In this document: piece after piece, positions 52,163 through 62,115 of the stretch
Layout: the number at the start of each line of letters is the position of its first letter
Position numbering within the stretch: the first letter of the stretch is position 1
Assembly: GCA_016933695.1 (NCBI GenBank)
Contig: JAFGAL010000014.1
Location: forward strand, 16,808 to 80,807
Origin: Candidatus Zixiibacteriota bacterium
Lineage (GTDB): Bacteria > Zixibacteria > MSB-5A5 > GN15 > PGXB01
Reading direction: 5' to 3'
Length of the DNA: 64,000 nucleotides
The notes under the pieces: model-generated
Told to the model about the DNA's origin: nothing
The model's input: the letters and a program-made list of their open reading frames with translations, nothing else
Database searches by the model: none
Position numbers and translations under genes: made by a program

Positions 52163-53305
52163 ATGAAATCATCGCATCTTACCTGGATTGAAATAGACGG
52201 CAACGCCTTCCGACACAATCTTGCCAGTCTCCGAAAACTGGCCGGTGACAGGCTCATCGCAGCGGCCGTCAAGGCCAATGCCTACGGACACGGGCTGGCG
52301 GAGATCGTGGGGCTGTTGCGTGAGGAAGATATCGCGTATCTGGCAGTGCATTCGGTCGACGAGGCCGCCGGTGCACGACAATACGGCTGGACCGGACATA
52401 TTCTCTGTGTCGGTTATATTCCCCGATCCCAACTCGAAGGCGTTCTTGAATACCATATCGAACCGACAGTTTATAATATCGACACGGTTGCCCGACTCGG
52501 ACGACTGGCACAACAACGAAATGTCGCCATATCGATTCATTTGAAAATCGAAACCGGCACCAATCGCCAGGGTGTGGAGATTTCGCGGATAGGCAAATTC
52601 CTCGATGCCGTTCGCGCCTTTCCAAAGCTGATACTCAAGGGGGTGTCGACCCATTTCGCCAATATCGAGGATACCACCGATCACAGTTATGCCAATCATC
52701 AACTGGCGGTATTCAATGCCGCCGTTAAAGATATCCGCGCCGCCGGTTTTCGACCGCAATTGCGGCATACTGCCTGTTCGGCGGCCCTGCTGCTATTTGA
52801 AAAAACCAAATTCGAGATGGTTCGCCCGGGAATAGCGCTTTACGGCCTGTGGCCGTCGAAGGAGACATACTTATCCTATCGCCTGCAGGGCGGAACCAAC
52901 AGCGTCCTCAAGCCGGTGCTCAGCTGGAAAACCCGCATCGTGCAAATAAAGGATGTCGCCCCGGACGCCTATGTCGGCTATGGATGCACGTATCGCACCA
53001 CTGCAAAGACCCGATTGGCGGTTCTTCCCATCGGATACTCCGACGGGTACGACCGTTCACTTTCAAACCTGGCGCATGTGCTTGTCAAAGGAAAACGCGC
53101 CCCGGTGCGGGGACGAGTCTGCATGAATCTCATCATGGTGGATATCACCGACATTAAAAGCGTGAAACTTGAAGATCCGGTTACTCTGCTGGGAAGCGAC
53201 GGAAATGAGAGAATCGGCGCGGATCAACTGGCTTCATGGGCGGGCACGGTGAATTACGAAATTCTCAGCCGCCTGAGTGCTAAAATTCCGCGGGTGTTGG
53301 TGTAA
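52163..53305 (+). CDS. alr: Alanine racemase
   Basis: A 380-residue PLP enzyme making D-alanine for peptidoglycan. The PLP lysine is K37 in AVKANAYGHG; the catalytic tyrosine region is YVGYGCTYRT, with RVCMNLIMVDIT at the C-terminal domain. The domain order (TIM barrel, then beta domain) is standard. ATG 52163 gives the usual WIEIDGNAFRHNL start; an upstream TTG-initiated frame from 52130 is less likely. No strong ribosome-binding site is present. Confidence 0.95.
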   Translation: MKSSHLTWIEIDGNAFRHNLASLRKLAGDRLIAAAVKANAYGHGLAEIVGLLREEDIAYLAVHSVDEAAGARQYGWTGHILCVGYIPRSQLEGVLEYHIEPTVYNIDTVARLGRLAQQRNVAISIHLKIETGTNRQGVEISRIGKFLDAVRAFPKLILKGVSTHFANIEDTTDHSYANHQLAVFNAAVKDIRAAGFRPQLRHTACSAALLLFEKTKFEMVRPGIALYGLWPSKETYLSYRLQGGTNSVLKPVLSWKTRIVQIKDVAPDAYVGYGCTYRTTAKTRLAVLPIGYSDGYDRSLSNLAHVLVKGKRAPVRGRVCMNLIMVDITDIKSVKLEDPVTLLGSDGNERIGADQLASWAGTVNYEILSRLSAKIPRVLV

Positions 53306-53435
53306 CATTCCACGATATGTTTTTTTATCATGATGCCAGACAACAAATTGTGTATTTTTAACTTGTTTTTATACTCCGTGTGGTAACATATTTTATAAAC
53401 ACCCGGACAGGGAAGAAACCGGAGAAATTTTTCGC

Positions 53436-53464
53436 TTGACATATTTTTCTCTGGGGGCTACCTT
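53436..53464 (+). promoter_or_regulatory. rex promoter
   Basis: TTGACA at 53436-53441, a 17-base spacer and TACCTT at 53459-53464 form a sigma70-type promoter immediately upstream of the Rex operator. Confidence 0.6.
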
Positions 53465-53469
53465 AACAT

Positions 53470-53487
53470 TTGTGAAGGATTTCACAA
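53470..53487 (+). promoter_or_regulatory. Rex operator (perfect palindrome)
   Basis: TTGTGAAGGATTTCACAA matches the Rex consensus TTGTG-N8-CACAA with 7-base perfect inverted arms. It begins 6 bases after the -10 box, over the transcription start, so binding would block the rex promoter. Autoregulation by NAD+/NADH ratio is a strong inference. Confidence 0.9.
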
Positions 53488-53526
53488 TCGTGTAATGGGA
53501 TAGCGCATCTGATGGCATAAGGATTC

Positions 53527-54192
53527 ATGGTAGCTGTGGCCGGTGGCAGAAAAAAAATATCCGAATCAACCATTCGCCGTTTGTCGTTGTATTATCGCGT
53601 GCTGTCGGTTCTTGAAAAAGAGAATTACCAGACGGTTTCCTCGCGCGAACTGGCGAAACGCGAAAAATTGACTCCGGCGCAAGTCCGCAAGGATTTGTCG
53701 TTTTTCGGCTCGTTCGGCACCCGTGGCCTGGGGTATCCTGTTTCCGAGTTAAAAAAACAAATCGGCGAAATTCTCGGTTTGAACCGGGTGTGGAATGTGG
53801 CGCTGATCGGAGTGGGAAATATCGGTTCGGCGCTGGTCGGCTACAAGGAATTTTTGCGCCAGGGTTTTCGTATCAAGGTTATTTTCGACAACGACCAACG
53901 AAAAATCGGCTCCAACCACAAGGGGATCAAGGTTTCCGATATCCAGAATCTGGAACAGGATCTGCGAGAAAACAATATTGAAATCGTGGTGATTGCGGTT
54001 CCGGCGACAGTGGCGCAATATATTGTCGATGATGTGGTTAAGGCGGGGATCAAGGCGATTCTCAACTTTGCGCCGCTGAATCTGAAAGTCCCACCGGATG
54101 TGTTCTTGCGCAATGAGAATATGTCGATGGAACTGGAATATCTGTCGTTTGCCCTGAAAAACCTTCAGGATGGAAAAGGAACCATCAAATAG
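53527..54192 (+). CDS. rex: Redox-sensing transcriptional repressor Rex
   Basis: A 221-residue repressor with an N-terminal winged helix (SSRELAKREKLTPAQVRKDL, then SFFGSFGTRGLGY) and a C-terminal Rossmann domain (IGVGNIGSAL, VIFDNDQRKIG). It binds DNA as a dimer when NADH is low and releases it when NADH rises, controlling fermentation and respiration genes. AAGGA is 4 bases from ATG 53527. A perfect operator sits over its own promoter. Confidence 0.96.
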   Translation: MVAVAGGRKKISESTIRRLSLYYRVLSVLEKENYQTVSSRELAKREKLTPAQVRKDLSFFGSFGTRGLGYPVSELKKQIGEILGLNRVWNVALIGVGNIGSALVGYKEFLRQGFRIKVIFDNDQRKIGSNHKGIKVSDIQNLEQDLRENNIEIVVIAVPATVAQYIVDDVVKAGIKAILNFAPLNLKVPPDVFLRNENMSMELEYLSFALKNLQDGKGTIK

Positions 54193-54265
54193 GAAAAACC
54201 GTTTAAGAAAAAGCCGCTTCATGGAAAGAGGCGGCGGTTACCTCTTTAAAGTGTCACCTTGGATT

Positions 54266-54299
54266 GGCGCCCGCTTAACGAGGCGGGCGCCGTTATTTT
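54266..54299 (+). terminator. Terminator after rex
   Basis: GGCGCCCGC / GCGGGCGCC is a perfect 9-bp stem with an 8-base loop, followed by GTTATTTT. Just upstream (54213-54247) two mutually exclusive smaller stems (GCCGC/GCGGC and AAAGAGG/CCTCTTT) can also form. Confidence 0.75.
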
Positions 54300-54381
54300 C
54301 CGGCAGTATATTCCGGCGCGACTATCCGAGACCTTAGTATAAGATATAAACAAGAGACATGACGTATAAGGGACGATCGCG

Positions 54382-55308
54382 ATGAAACTGCGAATAGTAT
54401 TGTTACTCATCGGTGGTGCATTGCTGGTGGTATCTGCGGCTTCGGCCATCGACAGCCTCGGTGTTCACTTAAAAGAGGGCGGCAGGGCGTTTACCAACAA
54501 CAATTATCCCCTGGCGATTGAACATTTCAACGCAGCGCTGGAGATAGACTCGAATAATGTCCTGGCACTGCAGTCACTCGGCGTCATTTATTCCGATGTG
54601 AATAACTACCAACAGGCGATACAGTATCTGGATCGGGCACTGGCACTCGATTCAACCAACGCCAGCACATACAACAGCCGGGGTATTGCCCTGCTCGGGT
54701 TGGCCGATACCACCGGCGCACTTGAGATGCACCGTCTGGCGGTGAAACTCGCCCCGGAAAAGACGCGTTTCGCGGTCAATCTCGGCAACCTGCTGTTTGG
54801 GATGCATCGGCTGAGTGAATTGCTTTCTGCGATGAAAAATGTCCTTGCTTATGATACCACCGATGCCCAGGTATACTATTTGATCGGGCGCGGACTTCTG
54901 GCCGCCGATCAGCAGTACCAATGTGTCGACTTTTTCGATAAGGCACACAAACTCAAACCGAACAACCTGCAATACGAATACTACCTGGCGGTGGCGAATC
55001 ATGAAACCGGCAATGTCGTGGAGGCGGAAACCGGATTGAAGGAAATCCTGAGAAAAAGCCCCGATCATTTCGATGCACGGATGCGGTTGGGTGTCATGTC
55101 CATTCTGGCCGATCGGAATAAAGAGGCACGAGAGCAATTCGAAGAGGCGGTGCGAATCAACCCCGACAGCGAGGAAGCCAAAGTGGCACTTGGTTCGGTA
55201 TACCTGCGACTGGGCATGACCGAAGAAGCCGATGAAATACACGCCTGGCTGGAAAAAAGAAATCCGGGTGCGGCGGAGAAAATGCGCCGTCTTGGCAAGG
55301 GGCGATAA
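54382..55308 (+). CDS. Exported TPR protein
   Basis: A 308-residue protein with a signal peptide (VLLLIGGALLVVSAASA) followed by six to seven TPR units (for example AIEHFNAALEIDSNNVLALQ) to the C-terminus. It is likely periplasmic, serving as a protein-interaction scaffold. No Shine-Dalgarno is clear. It is a single-gene unit between the rex terminator and its own terminator. Confidence 0.82.
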   Translation: MKLRIVLLLIGGALLVVSAASAIDSLGVHLKEGGRAFTNNNYPLAIEHFNAALEIDSNNVLALQSLGVIYSDVNNYQQAIQYLDRALALDSTNASTYNSRGIALLGLADTTGALEMHRLAVKLAPEKTRFAVNLGNLLFGMHRLSELLSAMKNVLAYDTTDAQVYYLIGRGLLAADQQYQCVDFFDKAHKLKPNNLQYEYYLAVANHETGNVVEAETGLKEILRKSPDHFDARMRLGVMSILADRNKEAREQFEEAVRINPDSEEAKVALGSVYLRLGMTEEADEIHAWLEKRNPGAAEKMRRLGKGR

Positions 55309-55332
55309 ATCGCACATGCCGATAACACATTG

Positions 55333-55367
55333 AAAAAGCCGGGATTGTCAATCCCGGCTTTTTATTT
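55333..55367. terminator. Bidirectional terminator between TPR and FG-GAP genes
   Basis: AAAAAGCCGGGATT and AATCCCGGCTTTTT form a near-perfect stem with a 3-base loop and A/T tracts on both flanks, ending both convergent genes. Confidence 0.9.
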
Positions 55368-55380
55368 TGCGCATGTGATA

Positions 55381-58300
55381 CTACGGACAAAGCGGTTCGG
55401 GGCCGGGCGGCGATCCATAGAGAAAGGCAATCAGATACAAGATGTCCAGCAGATTGATATTGTCGTCGGCGTTGGCATCGCCCGCTTCAATCGGATCCGG
55501 TGCCACTCCCGGCGGATCACCATAGACAAAATCGATCAGGAACAGAATATCGAGGAGATTGATCGCCTCGTCACTGTTGGCATCACCGCACCGGTAATCG
55601 CACACATCGCCGATGCCGTCACCGTCGCTGTCGATCTGATCGGGATTATATATATAGGGGCAGTTGTCCGGATCACAATTGTTGTCGGAATAATCCGGAT
55701 CACCGAAACCGTCCCCGTCGGAATCGATACACACCGGGCCGGCCCATCCCTCGAGAAACAGCAGCACCCGGGTGAGGATCGTATCGCGACCGACCCAGGC
55801 GGTAAACCCGTTGGCGATGGCCTCATAACCGAACGTGAACAACGCCAGTCGATAGTCACCGTTGTATGTCAGCGCCGAATAGCAGTCATTGCAATTGGTA
55901 AAATGAAATTCGGGCTCCGCGCCGCCGACCGGCACAGCCCATTGTGACAGGCTGATTGCCTGTTCCGCGCCGCCTTGATATCGTAATTTAAAGCCGTCGC
56001 CGATTCGCGATTCATCAACGCCCATATGTTCGTACCAGAAATAATCGCCGCCATATCGGCAGTGCAGATAATCCTCGAGAAAGGCGGAGTCTTCCTGATG
56101 CAGTTCCGAAAGCAGTCCCTGACCGGTTAAAAACAGATTGCCGCCGGCATCGAGAAAATCTTTCATGGCGATGATATCATCAACCACCAGATAATCATCG
56201 GCGCTGTCGGCGGTGAACCAGATCACGGTATTGTATTTGTTCATCTCTGTGCCCGGCGGCGATCCCTCGGTCGCCTTTTCCCAGACATGAGCGGGCATTC
56301 GTTTCTTGCGCAGATCATCGCGATAGACGTTTTCGTACTGGTACGGATCGCCACGATCATCATCGACAATCAAAATGCCGGTATGACCCAGCTCATGCTC
56401 AAAAGTAAACACCTCACCATACACACCGCTGTCCGATTCAATCGTGATCATGAACGTATCCAGGATAGCATGATCCAATTCCGGAATGATATAGGAAAGC
56501 GGTATCCCCAGATTATTCGAGCGGGCACCGCGTCCCTCGACGGCGGGGAATGTGACTTCCGGTTCGGTGAACACGACGTCGGGATTTATACTGGACATCG
56601 TGAACGTCACATTGGAATCAACCATGCCGTTGTTCTTGATAAAGAAATAAAACGCCACCGTCTCACCGGAATCGTAAAAGCCGTCGCCGTTCTGGTCCAC
56701 GAATTGCACCGAATCGAAAATATAGAAGGGATGGTATTTGAGATCGATCGCCTGTGCGATCGCTTCGCACATTTCAGTGCGATAAAACCGGCTTCGCACC
56801 GATGTGACAATATTGCCGTCAATCACGGGAGGATGATCGTCACCGAGAAATATCGCTCCGGCCGCCACATACTCGGCGAGATAATCGGTTTTGCCGACAA
56901 TCTCCCGCCCCTCGATGACATCGGCGGTTGCCAGCACCCATGTTGCCCGACACCAGGCGCTGACCACCAGTTCCTCATCGGCTGCCAACGCAATCAAATC
57001 CAGTGCATCCTGATCGGCCCGCAGGGAATCATGGGAATCACCCGGCATGATGGAAATACAATCGTACTGGGTGATATCGGGAATGGAGGTGAAAATACGA
57101 TTAACCGGAAACCACGGACTGCCGACCGATGCGGCATACGTGCAGGGATAAATACTGTCGGTCAGGGCGGCGATCGTTACGTCCCAGCGATAATCCTCAA
57201 AATGCTGAAGAATATTGGGATTGCCGTCATTGTAATTGAAATTGGCGCCGTAATGATTGTCCATGACAAGCAGGATATTGATATCATCGGGATCGGTGAC
57301 GGTCTGATTTTCGATCACGATAATTTCCGTCCCGGTTGCGGCCAGATCAAGATCGTGCGAGTACTTGCAGACAATGGTCAACTCATCACCATCGGCGGGA
57401 AGCAGACCGAGTGATATCCATCCTTCATTAAGATCATAGCAGTATTGTGTCAAATCGAGAGGAGTACCGTTCAGGGCAACCTGGGTAATTGCCTGCAGAG
57501 GCTGCAAACCGACATAGAACACTTTTTTAACTCCATCGGCGGTGATGGCGACCGTGGTATCCACCAGATAATCGTTGTCATAATCCGCCCAGACAATTTG
57601 CTGGATGGAGTAGGTCACCGCCCCCCCCGTCAAATACCGCCAGATGTATTTCTGCGTCAGCGTCCCGCCGACATTTTCAAAGATGCCGAAATGCGAGTAC
57701 CAGCCGCCTCCGGCCAGATCCAGATCGCCGTCGTTGTCATAATCGGCCCAGGCCACCGCCGACGGCTCATCATAGGCATCGCTGGTCCAGGTCGGAAGGC
57801 TGTCCAGCGTTCCGGCATTGTTGTGAAACAGGAAGAAATGCGAACCGGAACCCGCGACGGCGAGATCGGGATAGCCGTCGCCGTCGACATCGCCAAAAGT
57901 CATTTGCCGACCGCCGACAATGGCATTGGTGTGCCAGGAGGGACTGGTTTCCAGAACACCGCCGAGATTATAATACACCGACACCCCGGCATTGCCGGCA
58001 CCTGCGGAATGCACCAGGTCAAGATCACCGTCGAGATCGATATCACCGAAGGCAACGTCGGTACCATAGTACAATTCATTGGACTGCCAGTTCGGAATGG
58101 TGTCGAATGCTCCGCCATGATTGACATACAGTGCCACCGGCATGGCTTTCGACCAGTCCGGATTGATGATACTGCGAATGCCCTGGCCAAACGCCAGATC
58201 GAGATCGCCGTCACCGTCAACATCCCCGCCACCGCAGGAAAACACATTGGTGCCTGTCGACTGCCAGGCCGGAATGGGGGAAAGACCGTTGTCGTTTATA

Positions 58301-58695
58301 TACATTACCTGCGGAACCGAGGGAAACCCGGTATATCGATACCCCAGATTACAAACCACCAGGTCGGGATCACCGTCATTATCGAAATCCCCGATATACA
58401 ACTGGCCGGATGGCTGGGCATCATCGGAGACCCATCCCACGGTATCGGGAAGACCCTCAGGGCTGTTGCAATAGACAACATTGCCAACATAACTTTCATC
58501 CAATCCCCTGGTCACGGCCAAATCCAGCCAGCCGTCGCCGTCAAAATCGGCCCATCCCACACCCGTGGGGACCTGGGCGGAATTGCCGCCCTGCCAGATG
58601 GATGAATAGGACATCGGAATATCGGCATTGGCCGGAAGGAACAGCAACAACATCAACAGGAAACACTGCAAAACCACAGACAGATACTTGCACAT
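55381..58695 (-). CDS. Large secreted FG-GAP/thrombospondin-3/dockerin protein
   Basis: A 1,104-residue secreted protein. A signal peptide (FLLMLLLFLPANA) is followed by about seven FG-GAP units in residues 25-370, each with a DxDxDGxxDL calcium loop (for example ADFDGDGWLDL and GDIDLDGDLDL). The middle region (380-850) is Ig-like with a GHTGILIVDDDRGD stretch resembling a flavodoxin/CARDB-type or peptidase-associated region. Near the end come one thrombospondin type-3-like repeat (DSDGDGFGDPD...DNCPYIYNPDQ) and a dockerin-like pair (GDANSDEAINLLDILFLIDF; GDANADDNINLLDILYLIAF). No NPFNP sorting domain is present. It is probably extracellular, calcium-binding and adhesive. GAGAGGT-like sequence supports ATG 58695. 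Confidence 0.85.
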   Translation of the reverse strand: MCKYLSVVLQCFLLMLLLFLPANADIPMSYSSIWQGGNSAQVPTGVGWADFDGDGWLDLAVTRGLDESYVGNVVYCNSPEGLPDTVGWVSDDAQPSGQLYIGDFDNDGDPDLVVCNLGYRYTGFPSVPQVMYINDNGLSPIPAWQSTGTNVFSCGGGDVDGDGDLDLAFGQGIRSIINPDWSKAMPVALYVNHGGAFDTIPNWQSNELYYGTDVAFGDIDLDGDLDLVHSAGAGNAGVSVYYNLGGVLETSPSWHTNAIVGGRQMTFGDVDGDGYPDLAVAGSGSHFFLFHNNAGTLDSLPTWTSDAYDEPSAVAWADYDNDGDLDLAGGGWYSHFGIFENVGGTLTQKYIWRYLTGGAVTYSIQQIVWADYDNDYLVDTTVAITADGVKKVFYVGLQPLQAITQVALNGTPLDLTQYCYDLNEGWISLGLLPADGDELTIVCKYSHDLDLAATGTEIIVIENQTVTDPDDINILLVMDNHYGANFNYNDGNPNILQHFEDYRWDVTIAALTDSIYPCTYAASVGSPWFPVNRIFTSIPDITQYDCISIMPGDSHDSLRADQDALDLIALAADEELVVSAWCRATWVLATADVIEGREIVGKTDYLAEYVAAGAIFLGDDHPPVIDGNIVTSVRSRFYRTEMCEAIAQAIDLKYHPFYIFDSVQFVDQNGDGFYDSGETVAFYFFIKNNGMVDSNVTFTMSSINPDVVFTEPEVTFPAVEGRGARSNNLGIPLSYIIPELDHAILDTFMITIESDSGVYGEVFTFEHELGHTGILIVDDDRGDPYQYENVYRDDLRKKRMPAHVWEKATEGSPPGTEMNKYNTVIWFTADSADDYLVVDDIIAMKDFLDAGGNLFLTGQGLLSELHQEDSAFLEDYLHCRYGGDYFWYEHMGVDESRIGDGFKLRYQGGAEQAISLSQWAVPVGGAEPEFHFTNCNDCYSALTYNGDYRLALFTFGYEAIANGFTAWVGRDTILTRVLLFLEGWAGPVCIDSDGDGFGDPDYSDNNCDPDNCPYIYNPDQIDSDGDGIGDVCDYRCGDANSDEAINLLDILFLIDFVYGDPPGVAPDPIEAGDANADDNINLLDILYLIAFLYGSPPGPEPLCP

Positions 58696-59220
58696 AAGAT
58701 ACCTCTTCACATAAGTCCGCTTCGGCCCGGTCCGGTATAATGGACATGCGGTTGGCGGGAAATGAACACGGAAGATGCTCAACTTCTTTTCACTGGCATG
58801 ATAAATAGTCGGAAGATGCTGATGTATACTGGTGGTAACGATTCAGCCGATCATCCGGCGCGCGTTTTCGTTGTTGTCACCTCCGCAAAACCATTACCAC
58901 CGACGCCATGGACCATGACCATGTCAATAATGATCCCCGGTGGTCTGTTATCCGCAGAGGTTTGGCAATCCCATGGGATTACCAAACCCTTAATCAAAAA
59001 GGTGACAAAACAGCCTTTATCTTTCACGTAAAGATAGAGTTGAATTATAACCAGCAATGTGAACTGATTGGGAACCGGGACTGCCGGAATCACACACCAA
59101 TCGTGCAAATAATTGGCTTTTAGTTGCTTACAAACTGATAGCCATCATCTCAACAAAATCCGGCGCGTAAAAAAATGGGCCAATAGACCGAATCCTGTTA
59201 TTTTATGGCATCAATCGCGT
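58696..59220. other. 525-base intergenic region
   Basis: It lies between two minus-strand secreted-protein genes and holds a 26-base near-palindrome (58961-58986). A second, longer-range inverted pair GTCACC (58877) / GGTGAC (near 59001) brackets it. No gene with a ribosome-binding site was found. Confidence 0.5.
58961..58986. repeat. 26-base near-perfect palindrome
   Basis: The two 13-base halves around CC|ATGG (TTTGGCAATCCCA / TGGGATTACCAAA) differ at one pair. No T-run follows, so it is not a standard terminator. It could be a dimeric protein-binding site or the remains of a small mobile element. Confidence 0.55.
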
Positions 59221-60675
59221 CTACTTCAACAGGAGCATACGCCGGGTTTGCCTGAAATCTCCGGCCTTCAACTGGTAGAAATAAAACCCCGACGCCGCCT
59301 CCCGGCCGCCGGCGACCAAACCGTTCCATACTACGGTATGATGCCCGGGCGACTGCACGGCATCGTCGATCAGGGTAATTACGGCCTGCCCGAGCAGATT
59401 GTACACCGTCAATGTCACTTCCGTTCGACGCGGCAGGTCGTACGCGATGGTGGTTGCGGGATTGAACGGGTTGGGATAATTCTGTTGCAAAACCACTGAC
59501 ATCGGCAGATTGGATGGATCATCATCATCGGCGTCCAGCGGCACATTCTTGGCATTTATCAACACCGTTACACCGGCATAGTAAAAACACGGAACCGCCA
59601 GGTCGATCGCGCCGTCATTGTTGAAGTCGGCGGCATGCACGTCTTCCGGTTGCGGACCCTCGGCAATTCCAACCGGTATCGAAAACGGGTACCAAAACGT
59701 TCCGCCCCCGGCGGCCTCGAATATTGAGATGGTGCCGGAATAGCGATTGGCCGTTACGATATCCAGATCAGTATCGTTATCCAGATCGGCCGCAATCAAC
59801 GCGATCGGATTGGAACTGTACGTCGAAAGATTGATCGTATCCATAAACGAACCATTCCCATTGCCCAGTAACAGAGTAATATCGTGAGGAATGGTATTGA
59901 CCGTGACCACATCGATCCGGTCATCACCATTGATATCTGTCGAAATGATATCATTGGGATTGCTTTCTTCCACTCTGCCGACCGGATATAGTCCTTGCTT
60001 GGTGAATTCCGCCTTGCCATTGTTTTTCCAGATCTGCACAGCGTCATCCCGGGTCAACACGATCGCCAGATCGAGCGTAGTATTGCGGTCGAAGTCACCA
60101 AGGGCAATCGCCTGCGCCCCGTGACCGTCACCGTAATAAACCGGCACCCCGGAAAAAGCGGTATTGTCCTGATTGAGATACACGGCAAAGTCATTCGTTA
60201 CAGTGGTGGTCGCCACCAGGTCGATATCGCCGTCGTTGTCCAGATCACCGGCAACAACATACGATGCATTGCTGTAACATTCATAGTTAAGCGCTTCGGC
60301 AAATGTTCCGTCGCCGTTGTTATACAGCACCGAAACGGCATTGCCGTTGGCAGTTGCCAAATCGGGATGATCATCGGCATTGAGATCGGCGACCAGCACA
60401 TCAACCGGATTACTCAATACACTGTATTTGGCACTGTCTCCGAAAGTCCCGTCGCCATTGTTGAAAAGAAGATACAACTCTTTGTTCCTGTTGTTGGCAA
60501 CCACCAGATCTCGGAACCCGTCTCCGTCGAAATCGCCCGAAGAAACCGAAGATGGTTCGGAGTATGGCCCACCCACGACATAATTGACATTGGGCAGAAA
60601 TGAAATTCCGGACTCGGCGAAAACCGCCGCATGCAATATGAAAATCAAGAAAAGGCTTTTACCGATACGTATCAT
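59221..60675 (-). CDS. Secreted FG-GAP propeller protein with type IX sorting domain
   Basis: A 484-residue secreted protein: signal peptide (IFILHAAVFAESG), then about seven FG-GAP/VCBS-like repeats forming a probable beta-propeller (DFDGDGFRDLVVA, LGDFDRNTTLDLAI, DLDNDTDLDIVTA), and a C-terminal sorting domain QNYPNPFNPATTIAYDLP ... SGFYFYQLKAG, ending RRMLLLK. It is exported, probably via the type IX system, and displayed or released. GGAGGT sets the start at 60675. The propeller-type neighbour follows upstream on the same strand. Confidence 0.9.
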   Translation of the reverse strand: MIRIGKSLFLIFILHAAVFAESGISFLPNVNYVVGGPYSEPSSVSSGDFDGDGFRDLVVANNRNKELYLLFNNGDGTFGDSAKYSVLSNPVDVLVADLNADDHPDLATANGNAVSVLYNNGDGTFAEALNYECYSNASYVVAGDLDNDGDIDLVATTTVTNDFAVYLNQDNTAFSGVPVYYGDGHGAQAIALGDFDRNTTLDLAIVLTRDDAVQIWKNNGKAEFTKQGLYPVGRVEESNPNDIISTDINGDDRIDVVTVNTIPHDITLLLGNGNGSFMDTINLSTYSSNPIALIAADLDNDTDLDIVTANRYSGTISIFEAAGGGTFWYPFSIPVGIAEGPQPEDVHAADFNNDGAIDLAVPCFYYAGVTVLINAKNVPLDADDDDPSNLPMSVVLQQNYPNPFNPATTIAYDLPRRTEVTLTVYNLLGQAVITLIDDAVQSPGHHTVVWNGLVAGGREAASGFYFYQLKAGDFRQTRRMLLLK

Positions 60676-60759
60676 TTGTCCTACCTCCAAGGCTCCCGTT
60701 ATATCCGGGATATTAAGCGGCGGCAATCAAGGGCGTTTGACCTTTCAGTCGTCGACAAT

Positions 60760-62115
60760 CTATTTTAACAGTATCATTTTTCTGGTCTGCGTAAATCCAT
60801 TGGCACTGAGGCGGTATAGATAAATACCGGAAGCAACACGCTGTCCCGTCGCACCGAGACCGTCCCAAACCGCGGAATATGTTCCGGCCGATTGAATTTC
60901 ATTCACCAGCGTTGTCACCTTCCGCCCGAGAATATCGTACACTTGCAGTGTTACGTCCGATCGTTTCGGAATTCGGTACGATATTTTTGTGGATGAGTTA
61001 AACGGATTGGGGTGGTTCTGCGACAGAACATGGTCATTCGGTAGTGTGCCGTGATCATCATCATGCACCGGCGTGGTCATCCGTATTTGCGAAATCCCTT
61101 CGCCGGATGTGCCAACCCAGATATCACCGCCGGCATCTGCAGCCAGACAGGTTACACTGATGTTTCTTACGAGTTCATTGTTATCGATATTGATTTTTAT
61201 CCAGGAGATTCCATCATAACGACTCACCCAGACGGAGTCCCGTTCTTCCTGTATTTCGCGATGGCCGCACCAGACATACCCGTTGCTGTCAATGGCAAGG
61301 GAGGTTACCGGCCCCGGCGCCAGGTCGCTGTTTTCCGATGTAAAACAGGTCCAATTTGAACCGCCGTCAAAACGACAGACACCGTTATGGGTTCCAATCC
61401 AGTAATCACCTGACCAATCCTGATTCACGCTGTAAACGGTATCGGATGGCAGATCACTGTTTGCGACAACATATGATGTCCATACTGCAGTGCCGTCATA
61501 GCGATACAACCCGCCGATGGCCGCCGTCCAGATATCGCCGTCGGAATCAACGAACACGTCTCGAATGCTATTGTCCATGGGATATGAAGGGGACTGGTAG
61601 GTCGACCAGACGCTGTCGGGAGTTAACTGACTGAGGCCGGCCTCGTAGAAACCGAACCAAATATGGTCGTCAGTGCCGATTGCAACAGTATAAACGCTTA
61701 AATCGGCCAGATCAGAATTGTCGGGGCGATATTCCCACCAGGTGGAATCGCGGTCGAACCGTCGTGCCCCCTGGGTCTGGGTGCCTATCCATACATCAAA
61801 ATTCTCAGTGAAATCAATCGAGGTTACCCATGAGGCGTTTAATCCTGGATTCAGACTGTCACCATATAAAAAATAGGACGATTCTCCGGCGAATTTTACG
61901 AGGTTGGTATTAAAAAAACCACTGTTGAATCCAATCCAGGCATAACCGGAATCATCAAAGGCAAGAGCCGTTATCGTATTGTCCACTATAAATAGACTCG
62001 ATGAGTCATTATATACCGTTATTTCCACACCCGCGACAGAAACGACAGGAATCATGCCAACAATGACGATAAGGCCAATCACACGCAATATTTGAAGAAA
62101 GCGTCTGTTTTTCAT
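60760..62115 (-). CDS. Secreted sensor-propeller-like protein with type IX sorting domain
   Basis: A 451-residue secreted protein: signal peptide (IGLIVIVGMIPVVSVAG), then about seven 'two-component regulator propeller' repeats (DSGYAWIGFNSG, NFDVWIGTQTQG, DDHIWFGFYEAG, SGDYWIGTHNG, NGYVWCGH, GGDIWVGTSGEG), each with the WIG hallmark, usually the sensor part of hybrid kinases but here without a kinase. The C-terminus is a sorting domain (NHPNPFNSSTKISYRIP ... SGIYLYRLSANG, ending RKMILLK). It is probably an extracellular ligand- or matrix-binding protein. GGAGGT 8 bases before 62115 sets the start. Confidence 0.87.
   Translation of the reverse strand: MKNRRFLQILRVIGLIVIVGMIPVVSVAGVEITVYNDSSSLFIVDNTITALAFDDSGYAWIGFNSGFFNTNLVKFAGESSYFLYGDSLNPGLNASWVTSIDFTENFDVWIGTQTQGARRFDRDSTWWEYRPDNSDLADLSVYTVAIGTDDHIWFGFYEAGLSQLTPDSVWSTYQSPSYPMDNSIRDVFVDSDGDIWTAAIGGLYRYDGTAVWTSYVVANSDLPSDTVYSVNQDWSGDYWIGTHNGVCRFDGGSNWTCFTSENSDLAPGPVTSLAIDSNGYVWCGHREIQEERDSVWVSRYDGISWIKINIDNNELVRNISVTCLAADAGGDIWVGTSGEGISQIRMTTPVHDDDHGTLPNDHVLSQNHPNPFNSSTKISYRIPKRSDVTLQVYDILGRKVTTLVNEIQSAGTYSAVWDGLGATGQRVASGIYLYRLSANGFTQTRKMILLK

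Noticed and set aside
56287..58605. Two long plus-strand frames opposite the FG-GAP protein
   Set aside because: They are antisense shadows produced by the GAC/GAT-rich calcium-loop repeats; translations are low-complexity Ile/Arg/His with no motifs.
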